Positions 49,396-59,422 are shown, counted from the stretch's first letter. The stretch: DNA of 64,000 bases from Deltaproteobacteria bacterium (GCA_020632995.1 JACKEN010000002.1:679697-743696), one strand, 5' to 3'. Notes: a model not told the origin generated them from the sequence alone. Numbers and translations are program-made.

Positions 49396-49427
49396 CCGGC
49401 CTGAAGTCATTGCTTTACAAAGGCCGG
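49396..49427 (+). terminator. Stem-loop after the dual kinase gene
   Basis: CCGGCCT (49396-49402) pairs with AGGCCGG (49421-49427) around an 18-base AT-rich loop, starting 6 bases after the kinase stop. Position fits a terminator for the kinase gene, although there is no downstream T-run. Confidence 0.4.
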
Positions 49428-49432
49428 CGGAT

Positions 49433-49449
49433 CTTCATGGGTGGTCCCC

Positions 49450-49455
<6 letters not shown>
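49433..49455 (+). promoter_or_regulatory. Hairpin that contains the start codon of the rhodanese-YggX gene
   Basis: CTTCATGGG (49433-49441) and CCCATGAAG (49447-49455) form a perfect 9-bp stem with a 5-base loop. The start ATG (49450-49452) lies inside the right arm, and the likely ribosome-binding GGGTGG overlaps the left arm and loop. Formation in mRNA should hide the start region. Confidence 0.5.
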
Positions 49456-50241
<786 letters not shown>

Positions 50242-50255
50242 GGAGCGGGCGGAGC

Positions 50256-51635
50256 ATGCGCATCCCGCCTCACATGACCACGGAGGTGGCCACGGAGCGC
50301 CGCGCCGCGGCCGGGGCCCGCAAGGTCCGGCAGCTGACGCTGGTGTACCAGCGGGGCGAGATCCCCGAGGGCCGCCGATGGATCCTGCGGGGCGGGAAGC
50401 TCTCCTTGGGGCGTGACCCCGAGCGCTGCGACATCCCGCTCGACGACACCAAGGCCAGCCGGGAGCACGCCCAGCTCACCTACGTGAAGGCGAGCGACCA
50501 GTACCGGGTGGTGGATCTCGGCAGTCGCAACGGGACCTTCATGGACGGTCGGCGGGTCCAGTCCGAGCCGCTGGCGAACGGGTCGGTGGTGCGGGTGGGG
50601 GACTCGCTCTTCGTGTACGCGGAGGCGGACCTCCCCGACGGCCTGGCCCTGCCCGAGGAGCAGGGCGCGGTGGCCCTCGCCCGGATGATGGCGGAGGCGG
50701 CGGCGGACCTCGCCGCGCCCACCACGCTCCCGATCCTGATCATCGGCCCCACCGGGGCGGGCAAGGAGGTCATGGCCCGGCGGGTCCACGAGGGGAGCGG
50801 GCGCCCGGGGCCGCTCGTCGCGGTGAATTGCGCCACCTTCGCCCGGGAGCTGATCGGCTCCGAGCTGTTCGGGCACGCGGCGGGGGCGTTCTCGGGCGCG
50901 CACAGCGCCCGCGAGGGGCTCTTCGTCAGCGCCAACGGCGGCACCCTGTTCCTGGACGAGATCGCCGAGCTCCCGCTCGATCAGCAACCTGCCTTGCTCC
51001 GGGTCCTCCAGGAGGGCCGGGTGCGCCCGGTGGGCTCGGACCGCGAGGTGCCGGTGGACGTGCGGGTGGTGGCGGCCACCCACCAGGCGCTGGACAGCTT
51101 GCAGAAGCAGGAGCGCTTCCGCGCCGACCTCTACTCCCGCCTCGCCGGCTTCGAGATCGACCTGCCGGGCCTCGCGCAGCGCCGGGAGGAGGTCCTCGCC
51201 CTGTTCGCCCGCTTCCTCGGCCTCGCCCGCCCCCTCACCTCGGAGGCGGCGGAGGCCTTGCTGCTCTACGGCTGGCCCCAGAACGTGCGCGAGCTCAAGC
51301 ACGCGGCGGAGCGCGCGCGCCTGTTCGCCGAGCACGCGGAGCGGGTCGAGCTCACCGCGCTGCCGTCGGCGGTGCAAGGCTGCTTGTCGGACGCGTTCCG
51401 GAGCGAGGCGGGCGCGCCGCCCGCGCCCCAGGACACCAGCGGGCCGATGCTCGCGGCAGATCTGGAGCCCCCGACCCGCGAGGCGCTGACCGAGATGCTC
51501 GCGGCGAGCGGGGGGAACGTGGCCGAGATCGCCCGCGCCACCGGAAAGCACCGCCAGCAGGTGTACCGGTGGATGAAGAAGTACGGGCTCGAGGTGGGCC
51601 AGTTCCGCACCGAGGACATGGAGGAGGAGGGGTGA
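50256..51635 (+). CDS. FHA-domain sigma54-dependent transcriptional activator
   Basis: A 459-residue regulator. An N-terminal FHA domain (about 40-125: LSLGRDPERCDI, SREHAQL, DLGSRNGTFMDG) binds phosphothreonine peptides. Next is an AAA+ sigma54-interaction domain: Walker A GPTGAGKE (164-171), the L1 loop GAFSGA (210-215; GAFTGA in most), LFLDEIAELP and GWPQNVREL. A Fis-type helix-turn-helix is at the end (NVAEIARATGKHRQQVYRWMKKYG). FHA instead of a receiver implies control by Ser/Thr kinases, which abound here. ATG at 50256 or 50274. It overlaps the phosphatase gene by 4 bp. Confidence 0.92.
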   Translation: MRIPPHMTTEVATERRAAAGARKVRQLTLVYQRGEIPEGRRWILRGGKLSLGRDPERCDIPLDDTKASREHAQLTYVKASDQYRVVDLGSRNGTFMDGRRVQSEPLANGSVVRVGDSLFVYAEADLPDGLALPEEQGAVALARMMAEAAADLAAPTTLPILIIGPTGAGKEVMARRVHEGSGRPGPLVAVNCATFARELIGSELFGHAAGAFSGAHSAREGLFVSANGGTLFLDEIAELPLDQQPALLRVLQEGRVRPVGSDREVPVDVRVVAATHQALDSLQKQERFRADLYSRLAGFEIDLPGLAQRREEVLALFARFLGLARPLTSEAAEALLLYGWPQNVRELKHAAERARLFAEHAERVELTALPSAVQGCLSDAFRSEAGAPPAPQDTSGPMLAADLEPPTREALTEMLAASGGNVAEIARATGKHRQQVYRWMKKYGLEVGQFRTEDMEEEG

Positions 51636-52129
51636 GCGGCCTGCGCCTGGTGCTCATGCGCCACGCCAAGAGCGCCTGGGACTCGGGCGCGCCCACCGAT
51701 CACGCCCGCCCCCTGAACCGCCGCGGCCAGCGCGACGCCCCCCGGGTGGGCCAGGCCCTCGCCGAGCGGGGGTGGTGGCCGGAGCTGGCCCTGGTCAGCG
51801 ACGCCGAGCGCACCGAGGCGACCTGGCGGGCGATGGCGCAGGGGCAGGCGCCCACCGCGGTCCAGCACCACCGGCGCCTCTACCTGGCGGGGGTCGCCGA
51901 GCTCCGGGAGATCCTCGGCCTGGCCCCCGACAGCGCCCGGACGGTGCTGGCGTTGGGGCACAACCCGGGGTGGGAGGAGGCCCTCACCTGGCTCAGCGGG
52001 GCGGACGAGCCGATGAAGACCGCGTGCGCCGCCCTCCTCAGCACCGACGCGGAGGGGTGGGCGGCGGCGGTGGAGGCCCCCGGGCGCTTCACCCTCGAGG
52101 CGGTGATCCGCCCCAAAGCGCTGGGCTGA
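51632..52129 (+). CDS. SixA-like histidine phosphatase
   Basis: 165 residues: a small phosphoglycerate-mutase-superfamily protein with LVLMRHAKSAW (catalytic His11) and ALGHNPGWEEAL (His110), plus LNRRGQRDAPRVGQAL and LALVSDAERTEATW. SixA dephosphorylates phosphohistidine proteins; other members act on small phosphates. GTG start overlapping the stop of the activator gene (GTGA), so the two are co-produced; it may antagonise a phosphorelay connected to it. Confidence 0.85.
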   Translation: MSGLRLVLMRHAKSAWDSGAPTDHARPLNRRGQRDAPRVGQALAERGWWPELALVSDAERTEATWRAMAQGQAPTAVQHHRRLYLAGVAELREILGLAPDSARTVLALGHNPGWEEALTWLSGADEPMKTACAALLSTDAEGWAAAVEAPGRFTLEAVIRPKALG

Positions 52130-52188
52130 CCTTCTCCTCGACCGGTGACCGGCTGCACTCGTGCAAGCCCCCGTGTTATGTATTCCCG

Positions 52189-55100
52189 ATGTTCGGGGGG
52201 CGCAGGTGGGGGGCCGCGCTGATCTGCGCGGCGGCGTGCGCGGGCGCGGGATCCGAGGCGCGCGCCCAGTTCTACGTCCAGACCGAGACCCTCGCCGCCT
52301 TCACCCCGCTCGCCAGCATCCCCGGGGTTACCGACCTCACCGACTTCGCGTTCTCGAGCGCGGACGAGGGGGTGGCGACGGTGCCGATCCCCTTCGCCTA
52401 CAGCTACCTGGGGAGCCCGTACACCGACGTGCGGGTGGGGGTGAACGGCCTGCTCGTGTTCGGTGGCGGCGCCTTCGGCGGCTACACCAACTACCCGCCC
52501 GGCTCCTCCAGCAGCCCCAACAACATGATCGCGGTGTGGTGGGACGACCTGATCCTGGCCGACGCCGCGGGCCACGCGTCTCATGGCGTGTTGGGCACCG
52601 CGCCCAACCGGATCTTCGTGATCGAGGTGCGGGACTGGGAGCACTACGGGCTGGATAACCTCGACGACGGCCGCTACCAGGTCTGGCTCTACGAGGGGAT
52701 CTCGGAGCGCTTCGACGTCCGCTACGACCGGGTCCTCACCGACACCGACGGCTACTCCGCCACCGCGGGCTGGGAGGGCGCCCTCAACAACGGCGAGCCC
52801 AACGGGCAGTTCCTCCCGTGCAGCGCCCAGAGCCCGTACTGCTCCGAGGCGGACTACGCGGCGCTCACCGGCCGCGTCTTCACCGTGCAGCGGCCGCAGG
52901 GGCCCGAGCTGACCGGCCAGGTGGGGGACTTCGGCCGCGGGGCGCTCCCCGGGCAGACCATCAACGTCCCGGTGGTGCTCGAGAACCTGGGCTCCGAGGT
53001 GGCGCAGAACACCACCCACGCCCTGTTCCTCTCCACCGACGCCGCGCTGGACCCAGCCTCGGACGTGCGGGTGGCCACCTTCTCCACCCCCCTCATCGAC
53101 CCCGCCGCGGGCCCGGTGAACCTCAACGTGGCGGCCACCGTGCCCGCCGGCCTGGCCCCCGGGGACTACGTCCTCTTCCTCGCGGTCGACCTCGACGACG
53201 ACGTCACCGAGGCGAGCGAGCAGAACAACGTGGTGGCCGCCGCGGGCCCCTTCGCCACCGCCTACGAGCTGAGCCCGCTCGCGGTGAGCGTGCCCACGGG
53301 GGCCCCGCCGGGGCAGCCGGTGCAGGTCAGCCTGCGCATCGCGAACAGCGGCGTCCCGCGCGTCGGCCCCGTCCCCGCCACGGTGTGGGCCTCGGTGGAC
53401 CCGCGGCTCGACGCGCAGGACACAGTGCTCGGCCAGGTGACCCTCAACCTCTCGGGCGCCCCGCAGGAAGACCTGCAGTTCTCGGTGACCCTGCCCGCCG
53501 GCCTCGGGGCCGGCTTCTTCTACCCCCTCGTCCAGCTCGATCCGCAGGGCACGTTGACGGTGCTCGACCGGGCCGACGACCTCGGGGCGGGGACGGTCCG
53601 CTTCCCCACCGGGCCGGATCTCGTCCCGCTGGCGGTGTCGGGCCCGCTCGGGGCCGAGCCGGGGGCCACCATCGTGCTCGACGTGGTGATGGCCAACCAG
53701 GGCCTGCCCTTCTCGGGGCCCGTCCGGATCCGGGGCATCGCCTCGGCCGACGCGATCTACGACCTCAACGACCCCATCCTCGGCGACACCACCGTGAACC
53801 TCACCCTCGGCACCGGGGCGAGCCAGGCGGTGCAGGTGAGCGTGGTGGTGCCGCCCCTGGCGCCCGGCCTGTACTACCCGATCGTGGTGGTGGACCCCAC
53901 GCGGCTGGTGCCGGAGGCCGACGACTACAACAACAACCGGGTGGGCGCGGTGCGCTTCGCCACCGGGCCGGACCTCACCGTCCTCGGGGTCACCGGGCCG
54001 AGCGACGCCGCCCCCGGGGCGCAGGTGACCTTCACCACCAACATCGCCTCGGTGGGGGCGCCCTTCGCGGGCCCGGTGTCCTACGCCCTGTACGCCTCCG
54101 AGGACGAGGTGCTGGACGGGCAGGACGACCTGCTCGGGCGCTTCACCTTCCAGCTCAGCGGCGCCAACCAGGCGCAGGACGCGCGCACCTTCGCGCTCCC
54201 CAACATCCCCCCTGGCACCTACAGCGTCATCGCCCAGGTCGATCCCAACCAGCTGCTGCCCGAGGCGGACGAGACCAACAACGTCTGGGTGGAGGCGGAC
54301 GCGCTCACCACCGGGCCCGACTTCTACATCTACCTGGTCGACACCGACCTGGACGAGGTCGCCCCCGCCACCCTGATCAACCTCGAGGGCGTCTTCCGGA
54401 ACCTCGGCACCGCGTTCACCGGCGACGTCGCCTACCGGATCGTGCTGTCCACCGACTACAACCTCGACCCGGGCGATCTCGAGATCACGCGAGGGGTGAT
54501 CCCGGTGACCGCGACGACGGACACCGTCGACGTGCTCGTGCCGTTCCGGGTGGAGCAAGCGGCCTTGCCGGTGCCCCCGGGCGACTACCAGGTCTTCATC
54601 GAGCTGGATCCGGACCACCTGATCCCGGAGCAAGACGAAGAGAACAACGCCCGCCGCAGCTACACCACCCTCACCGTGCTCGGGCCGAACCCGGTCGCCA
54701 CCACCCTGAGCGCGGCGCCGGTGGCCTTCGTGGGCGAGCCCTACCAGGTCGAGATCCGCCTCGAGAACGCCGAGACCCTGGACGCGGTGGGGGTCGAGAC
54801 CGACATCTACCTGAGCGGGGTGGGGGTGCTCCTCGAGGGCCGGCGCCTGGGCGCGGCGCCCACCGTCACCGTCCCCGCGGGGGGCCTGCGCGTCCTCACC
54901 GCCACCGTCAGCATCCCGTCCGACGTGGTGCCCGGCTGGTACCTGCTCGGCGTCGTCGTGGATCCGCGCTTCACGCTCGCGGAGACCGACGAGCGCGACA
55001 ACCTGACCCTGTACACCGGCGGGATCACCGTGCTCGCGCCGTCCCCCGACCTCATCGGCTACGTGGTCGACACCGCCACCGCCGCCGCCCCGGGCGAGCT

Positions 55101-56574
55101 CCTCGCGGCGCGGCGGGTCACCCGGAACCAGGGGAACCGGCCCTCGGGCACCTTCAACGTCGACTACGTGCTCTCGGCCGACGACACCCTCGGGCCCGAG
55201 GACGTGGTGGTGGGCACCGTCTCCACCAGCCTGGCCGCGGACGACGAGGAGCTGGTCCTCGACGCGCTGACCCTGCCGCTCACCGTCCCGCCCGGGCGCT
55301 ATCGCCTGGGGCTGGTGGTCGATCCCGGCAACCAGGTGGTGGAGGTCGACGAGACCAACAACGTCGCGTTCGGGCCCTGGGTCGAGGTGTACCCGCCGAA
55401 CCTCGCGGTGGTGAACGCAACCCTGCCTGCGGCGCTCCTCAACTCGCCCTACGACGCCGCGCTCTACGCGGTGGGCGGGACCCAGCCCCTCAGGTGGTCG
55501 CTCGTGGGCGGCGCGCTCCCCGCCGGCCTCGCGCTCGACCGGGACACCGGCTTCATCAGCGGCACCCCGACCCGGGATGGGGTCTTCGACCTCACCGTCC
55601 AGGTGGCCTCCGGGCCCCAGACCGCGGAGCGCACCCTGCGGCTCGTGGTCGACGCGGCCACCGTGCCGCTCGCCCTCGCGCCGGTGGCCCTGCCGGCCGG
55701 GGCCCAGGGGCGCGAGTACACGGCAAGCCTGCTTGCGGTGGGCGGCCACGCCCCCTATCGCTTCACCGCGGTCTCCGCGCTGCCCTCGGGCCTGACCCTG
55801 GCCGAGGACGGGACCCTGTCCGGGATCCCGGAGCTGGCCGGCACCACCCGCCTCCTGGTCCGGGTGGACGACGCGGCCTTGGCCTCCGCCTCGGGTGAGG
55901 TGGTGCTGCGGGTGCTGTCCGCCGACCACCAGGTGCAGATCTCCCAGGTCCCGCTCCCCGACGCCCAGGTGGGCGGTGACTACTGCGGGGTCGAGGCGGT
56001 GGAGCTCTTCGCCACCGGCGGGGTGCCGCCCTATCGCTGGACCCTGCTGTCCGAGGCCCCCGCCGGCATGGCCCTGTCCGAGGGCGGGGCCCTGTGTGGC
56101 GCGCCCGAGCGGGCGGGCCAGTACTGGCTCGAGGTCCGGGTGCAGGACGCGGGCGGCGGGGTCGACACCTCGCTCTTCGGGCTCCTGGTGCGCCCCGCCG
56201 ACGACTTCGCCATCCGCACCACCGCCCTGCCGGACGGGGTGCCGGGGGAGGCCTACGCCGCCACCCTCGAGGTCGCCCAGGCTGCGCCCCCCGCGGTGTG
56301 GGCGGTGGAGCTCGGGGCCCTCCCGGACGGCCTGACCCTCTCGGACGACGGGCAGATCACCGGCACCCCCACCGCCGAGGGGGCGTGGGCCTTCCTGATC
56401 CGGGTGCAGGACGCCCGCGGCCAGGTCCGGCGCCAGCCCCTCTCGATCCGGGTCCGGGTGCCGGGGGCCGATGGTGGCGGGTGCGGCTGCTCGGACGCCG
56501 AGCCCGGCAGCCGGAGCCCGGCCGTCCTGGGGCTCCTCCTCGCCCTGGGGCTCCTTCGCCGTCGAAGGCGATAA
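52189..56574 (+). CDS. Giant secreted CARDB-repeat protein with MYXO-CTERM-like tail
   Basis: A 1461-residue surface protein. Signal peptide (AALICAAACAGAGSEARA), an N-terminal adhesin-like domain (FYVQTETLAAFTPL ... VRVGVNGLLVFGGGAFGGYTN), then about eight CARDB-type Ig repeats. Each has the pattern PDLxxxxVxxP...G...NxG and ends in VDPxxxxxEADExNN. Three or more He_PIG-like putative Ig domains follow (LPAGLALDRDTGFISGTPT, LPSGLTLAEDGTLSGIPE, LPDGLTLSDDGQITGTPT), and the tail GGGCGCSDAEPG, a hydrophobic helix and LLRRRRR. This is a cell-surface or secreted matrix protein of myxobacterial type; binding target unknown. It holds at least six copies of the 14-bp motif. Confidence 0.9.
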   Translation: MFGGRRWGAALICAAACAGAGSEARAQFYVQTETLAAFTPLASIPGVTDLTDFAFSSADEGVATVPIPFAYSYLGSPYTDVRVGVNGLLVFGGGAFGGYTNYPPGSSSSPNNMIAVWWDDLILADAAGHASHGVLGTAPNRIFVIEVRDWEHYGLDNLDDGRYQVWLYEGISERFDVRYDRVLTDTDGYSATAGWEGALNNGEPNGQFLPCSAQSPYCSEADYAALTGRVFTVQRPQGPELTGQVGDFGRGALPGQTINVPVVLENLGSEVAQNTTHALFLSTDAALDPASDVRVATFSTPLIDPAAGPVNLNVAATVPAGLAPGDYVLFLAVDLDDDVTEASEQNNVVAAAGPFATAYELSPLAVSVPTGAPPGQPVQVSLRIANSGVPRVGPVPATVWASVDPRLDAQDTVLGQVTLNLSGAPQEDLQFSVTLPAGLGAGFFYPLVQLDPQGTLTVLDRADDLGAGTVRFPTGPDLVPLAVSGPLGAEPGATIVLDVVMANQGLPFSGPVRIRGIASADAIYDLNDPILGDTTVNLTLGTGASQAVQVSVVVPPLAPGLYYPIVVVDPTRLVPEADDYNNNRVGAVRFATGPDLTVLGVTGPSDAAPGAQVTFTTNIASVGAPFAGPVSYALYASEDEVLDGQDDLLGRFTFQLSGANQAQDARTFALPNIPPGTYSVIAQVDPNQLLPEADETNNVWVEADALTTGPDFYIYLVDTDLDEVAPATLINLEGVFRNLGTAFTGDVAYRIVLSTDYNLDPGDLEITRGVIPVTATTDTVDVLVPFRVEQAALPVPPGDYQVFIELDPDHLIPEQDEENNARRSYTTLTVLGPNPVATTLSAAPVAFVGEPYQVEIRLENAETLDAVGVETDIYLSGVGVLLEGRRLGAAPTVTVPAGGLRVLTATVSIPSDVVPGWYLLGVVVDPRFTLAETDERDNLTLYTGGITVLAPSPDLIGYVVDTATAAAPGELLAARRVTRNQGNRPSGTFNVDYVLSADDTLGPEDVVVGTVSTSLAADDEELVLDALTLPLTVPPGRYRLGLVVDPGNQVVEVDETNNVAFGPWVEVYPPNLAVVNATLPAALLNSPYDAALYAVGGTQPLRWSLVGGALPAGLALDRDTGFISGTPTRDGVFDLTVQVASGPQTAERTLRLVVDAATVPLALAPVALPAGAQGREYTASLLAVGGHAPYRFTAVSALPSGLTLAEDGTLSGIPELAGTTRLLVRVDDAALASASGEVVLRVLSADHQVQISQVPLPDAQVGGDYCGVEAVELFATGGVPPYRWTLLSEAPAGMALSEGGALCGAPERAGQYWLEVRVQDAGGGVDTSLFGLLVRPADDFAIRTTALPDGVPGEAYAATLEVAQAAPPAVWAVELGALPDGLTLSDDGQITGTPTAEGAWAFLIRVQDARGQVRRQPLSIRVRVPGADGGGCGCSDAEPGSRSPAVLGLLLALGLLRRRRR
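54555..54568. repeat. Dispersed 14-bp motif, perfect copy
   Basis: GCAAG-CGGC-CTTGC in the CARDB gene, codons CAA and TTG (Gln-Ala-Ala-Leu). Confidence 0.55.
55723..55736. repeat. Dispersed 14-bp motif, perfect copy in a shifted phase
   Basis: GCAAG-CCTG-CTTGC in the CARDB gene, read Ala-Ser-Leu-Leu-Ala with GCA and CTT codons. Same DNA pattern as 54555 in another frame, in the same gene. Confidence 0.6.
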
Positions 56575-56600
56575 GCAACTACTTACTCCTACATCCGATA

Positions 56601-57902
56601 ATGCCTCTGATGGGGGTGCGGCTGGAAGGTCTGGGCCGGAGGGGGTGGCTGCCCGCCCCGCCCGCGGCCCCCCGCTCGCCCCCCGCCGCCGGGGCCAACC
56701 TGGCCCTTCCGTTCGACATGGGGCTGGGCCGGGTGGTGGCGGCCCACGTGGGCCCGCCCGACCCCCGGCGCGCCGGCCTGCCGCCGGCTTGGGCGGTGGC
56801 GCCGGGCCAGGGCGCCCGGGTGCCCGCGTTCCGCCAGCCCCAGTGGGCGCTCGACGACGCGGCGGAGGCCCTGGTGGCCGCGGTGCAGGCGGCGGAGCAG
56901 GACCTCGCGGCGAGCGAGGTCCACGGGGCGGCCCTGTTGGCCGCAGCCCGCGCGCGCTTCGAGGCGCACGGGGTGCAGGTCGAGGACCACGTCACCGCCG
57001 AGGGCTTCGCTGCCCTCCGGATCCTGCCCGACCACGCCACCGCGCCCGGCGCGCTGGCCGCGTTCCTGGACCGGGAGCTGGACGGGTTCCGGCTCCTCTA
57101 CGCGCCCAAGAAGCTCCTCGATCAGGAGACCCGCGGCTCGGTGTGGGGCCACCAGCGGGAGGTCTTCGCCGCCCACGGCCTGGTGGTGGAGGGGCGCCCC
57201 GACCCCATCACCCTGCACGAGGTCGAGCACGCGGTGCTCAACCTGCTCGAGGAGCGCGGTGTGCCCCACCGGTGGCTCGGGTTCCTCCAGTCGATCGACG
57301 GCGACCCGATCTCGGCCGCGCACGAGGCCCAGGGCGGCTACGTGACCTACGCCTCGATCCAGGAGGTGCCGGCCTACGCCGCCCAGGTGCGCGCCCTCGG
57401 CCGGCGCCTTGCTGCCGAGCTCGTGCCCGGGCCCGAGCTGACCGAGCTCGGCGCCATGGCCCGCTGGGGTCGCGCCCTGGCCGGCCGCACCCGCGACGTG
57501 GCGGAGCGCGCCCTCGCCCACGCGGCCGAGCACCCCGAGAACGCGGTGTTCGAGCTGCGGCGGAACACCCCGGCCGGCCGCGCGCCGGAGGGCACCCCGG
57601 AGGTGCTGTGGGCGAGCGTGGACCGCCCCGACGTGCGGATCAGCTTCCCCCTGTTCGCGGCGGAGGCGCACGAGGCCCACGCGGACATGCAGGCCGCCAA
57701 CGACGGCGACCCCGACGAGTGGGCGGAGGCCCGCGGGCGCCTGCTCACCGTGCTCCGGCGCCGCCTCTTGGACCTCGCCGCGGCCGCGGGGGCGGCCGAG
57801 CGCGCCTTCGACGGGCTGGTGCGTGGGGTGGAGGCGGAGCCGAAGTCCCGGGCCGCGCTGCGGGCACTGGCCAACAAGGCCTGTCAACTGAGCCTGCGCT
57901 AG
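56601..57902 (+). CDS. Protein of unknown function with a HEVEH motif
   Basis: 433 residues, mostly helical, Ala/Arg/Glu-rich, no signal peptide. A possible zinc motif, LHEVEHAVLNLL, matches HExxH, and SAAHEAQGGYVTY a few dozen residues later offers another His/Glu. This could make it a metallopeptidase, but the context of the motif does not match a family I know and may be coincidence. ATG at 56601 or 56610. It stands alone: 26 bp after the CARDB gene, convergent with the gene at 58051. Confidence 0.6.
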   Translation: MPLMGVRLEGLGRRGWLPAPPAAPRSPPAAGANLALPFDMGLGRVVAAHVGPPDPRRAGLPPAWAVAPGQGARVPAFRQPQWALDDAAEALVAAVQAAEQDLAASEVHGAALLAAARARFEAHGVQVEDHVTAEGFAALRILPDHATAPGALAAFLDRELDGFRLLYAPKKLLDQETRGSVWGHQREVFAAHGLVVEGRPDPITLHEVEHAVLNLLEERGVPHRWLGFLQSIDGDPISAAHEAQGGYVTYASIQEVPAYAAQVRALGRRLAAELVPGPELTELGAMARWGRALAGRTRDVAERALAHAAEHPENAVFELRRNTPAGRAPEGTPEVLWASVDRPDVRISFPLFAAEAHEAHADMQAANDGDPDEWAEARGRLLTVLRRRLLDLAAAAGAAERAFDGLVRGVEAEPKSRAALRALANKACQLSLR

Positions 57903-57985
57903 TGCCGACCTCGCGCCAAACTGCGGCCTGCGACCTGAGCCTGAGCCCTGCCTCTGAAGCCTGACGCCGTGCCATCGGCGCCGGT

Positions 57986-58047
57986 GGCTTCAGGCCTCAG
58001 AGACAGGCTTCAGGACTCAGCCTTCAGGGCTCAGCCTTCAGGTCGAG
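57986..58047. repeat. Imperfect tandem repeats between convergent genes
   Basis: Four units: one of 20 bases (57986-58005) and three of 14 (58006-58019 GGCTTCAGGACTCA, 58020-58033 GCCTTCAGGGCTCA, 58034-58047 GCCTTCAGGTCGAG). They lie in the 148-bp gap between convergent stops. Upstream CCTGAG/CTCTGAAGCCTGA runs are partly complementary, so the region might serve as a bidirectional terminator. Confidence 0.5.
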
Positions 58048-58050
58048 GCA

Positions 58051-59346
58051 TCAGCGAAAACGCAGGCTGGCCTGCGGTGCCTGCCGGCGCCGCTTCACCT
58101 GGGCGGTGACCCGCAGGCCGAGCCAGAACACCACGAAGCCCGCGCCGATGAGGCCCACGTGGATGTCGAGCTGCGAGCCGAGGAGCAGCACCACCATGAA
58201 CGCGCAGGTGAGGACCAGGAGCCAGAGCACGTGGCGGAGGAGCCGGAGCTCGCCCAGGACCCCGATGAGGCGGCCCCCGGCCAGCCAGAGGGCGACGCCG
58301 ATGAAGGGTGCTGCGAGCAGCACCAGGTCGGCGTCGGCGGTGGGGGGCCGCTCCAGGGCGTAGCGGTAGAACAGGAGCACCGCGGCGTCGACCGAGAGCG
58401 CGAGCACCGCGAGGTTGAAGCCGAGGCGCAGCCAGGGCGGGGCCCAGGCGGGCCGGGTCCGAAGGAGCACCGCGCCCCCGAGGATGAAGAAGAGGGGGAG
58501 GGCGAGCACCAGGCTCGAGGCGAGGGCGGACGCGCCCACCAGCGCGTGGCCGAGGGCGTAGAGGTTGAAGGTCGGGGCGCCCTCGGGGCCCTGGGATGGG
58601 GTCAGGCCGGGCCAGCGCGCGGGATCCAGGCTCGGCGCTCGGGGCGGCGGTGGGGGCTGGGGGTGCTCGGGGCCCGGGCTCGGGTCCGCGGGGGGCTCCC
58701 GCACTGGGGGGTCCGGGGGCGTGGGCGCGGTGGAGGCGGGGCCGGCGTCGGCGCTCACCCCCGCGTCCTGGGCGGGGGCGCCGTCGTAGAAGACGTAGCG
58801 CTTGCCGTCGATGATCGCCTCGCGCCCGTGCATGACCACCTGCACCGGCGCGGTGGGGGGGCGGCGGTGGGCGCGATCCTGGCGCGGCGTGGCGCGCCGG
58901 CCGGAGAGCTGCTCGGCCAGGTCGCCGGCCAGGGCCACGAGGTCGTAGCGGGTGCAGTCGTAGTACTCGGGGCGGCTCACCTGGGTCTGGCGGGTCTCGA
59001 GGTGCACGAGCTGGGCGAAGGCGCTGCAGGTGTTGGCCTCCTGGCGGACCTCGCCGAGCAACAGGTGGGTGGCGCCGGCCGCGCGCCCGATCTCGACCCA
59101 CTGGGCCTCGTCCACGTTCTGGCGGTTGGTGTCGCGGATCTGCGCGTTGGCCCTGGCCTTGGCCCTGGCGTCGGCCACCAGGGTGAAGGCGCCCGAGCGC
59201 GACAGCTCGAAGGACAGAGCCCTGGACAGGACCTGGCCGTGCCCGCGCACCCCGCGCCCGTGCTCCTCCATCGTGCCCACCGCGAGGTTGCCGAGGGGCG
59301 GGGTTGGGTTGGCCCCCGCGCACAGCAACCACACCCAGGCGAGCAC
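58051..59346 (-). CDS. CsgG/FlgO-like domain protein with multiple C-terminal membrane helices
   Basis: A 431-residue protein. A hydrophobic leader (GTG start, MLAWVWLLCAG) precedes a domain resembling CsgG/FlgO-type proteins (VLSRALSFELSRSGAFTLVADARAK ... GRAAGATHLLLGEVRQEA). A proline-rich linker of about 70 residues follows, then four or five membrane helices (ALASSLVLALPLFFILGGAVLL, LAVLALSVDAAVLLFYRYAL, APFIGVALWLAGGRLIGVL, LLVLTCAFMVVLLLGS and one more). The combination looks unusual. It is divergent from the MOSC gene. Function unknown. Confidence 0.65.
   Translation of the reverse strand: MLAWVWLLCAGANPTPPLGNLAVGTMEEHGRGVRGHGQVLSRALSFELSRSGAFTLVADARAKARANAQIRDTNRQNVDEAQWVEIGRAAGATHLLLGEVRQEANTCSAFAQLVHLETRQTQVSRPEYYDCTRYDLVALAGDLAEQLSGRRATPRQDRAHRRPPTAPVQVVMHGREAIIDGKRYVFYDGAPAQDAGVSADAGPASTAPTPPDPPVREPPADPSPGPEHPQPPPPPRAPSLDPARWPGLTPSQGPEGAPTFNLYALGHALVGASALASSLVLALPLFFILGGAVLLRTRPAWAPPWLRLGFNLAVLALSVDAAVLLFYRYALERPPTADADLVLLAAPFIGVALWLAGGRLIGVLGELRLLRHVLWLLVLTCAFMVVLLLGSQLDIHVGLIGAGFVVFWLGLRVTAQVKRRRQAPQASLRFR
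58062..58075. repeat. Dispersed 14-bp motif, perfect copy
   Basis: GCAGG-CTGG-CCTGC, at the very 3' end of the CsgG-like gene and next to the tandem repeats at 57986-58047. Confidence 0.5.
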
Positions 59347-59422
59347 GGGTCATCCTGTAGGCACCTCGGGCGCGAAGGCAAGGTGTCGCCCGGGCCGCGC
59401 TTGGTCTATGACAGTGAGCGTG

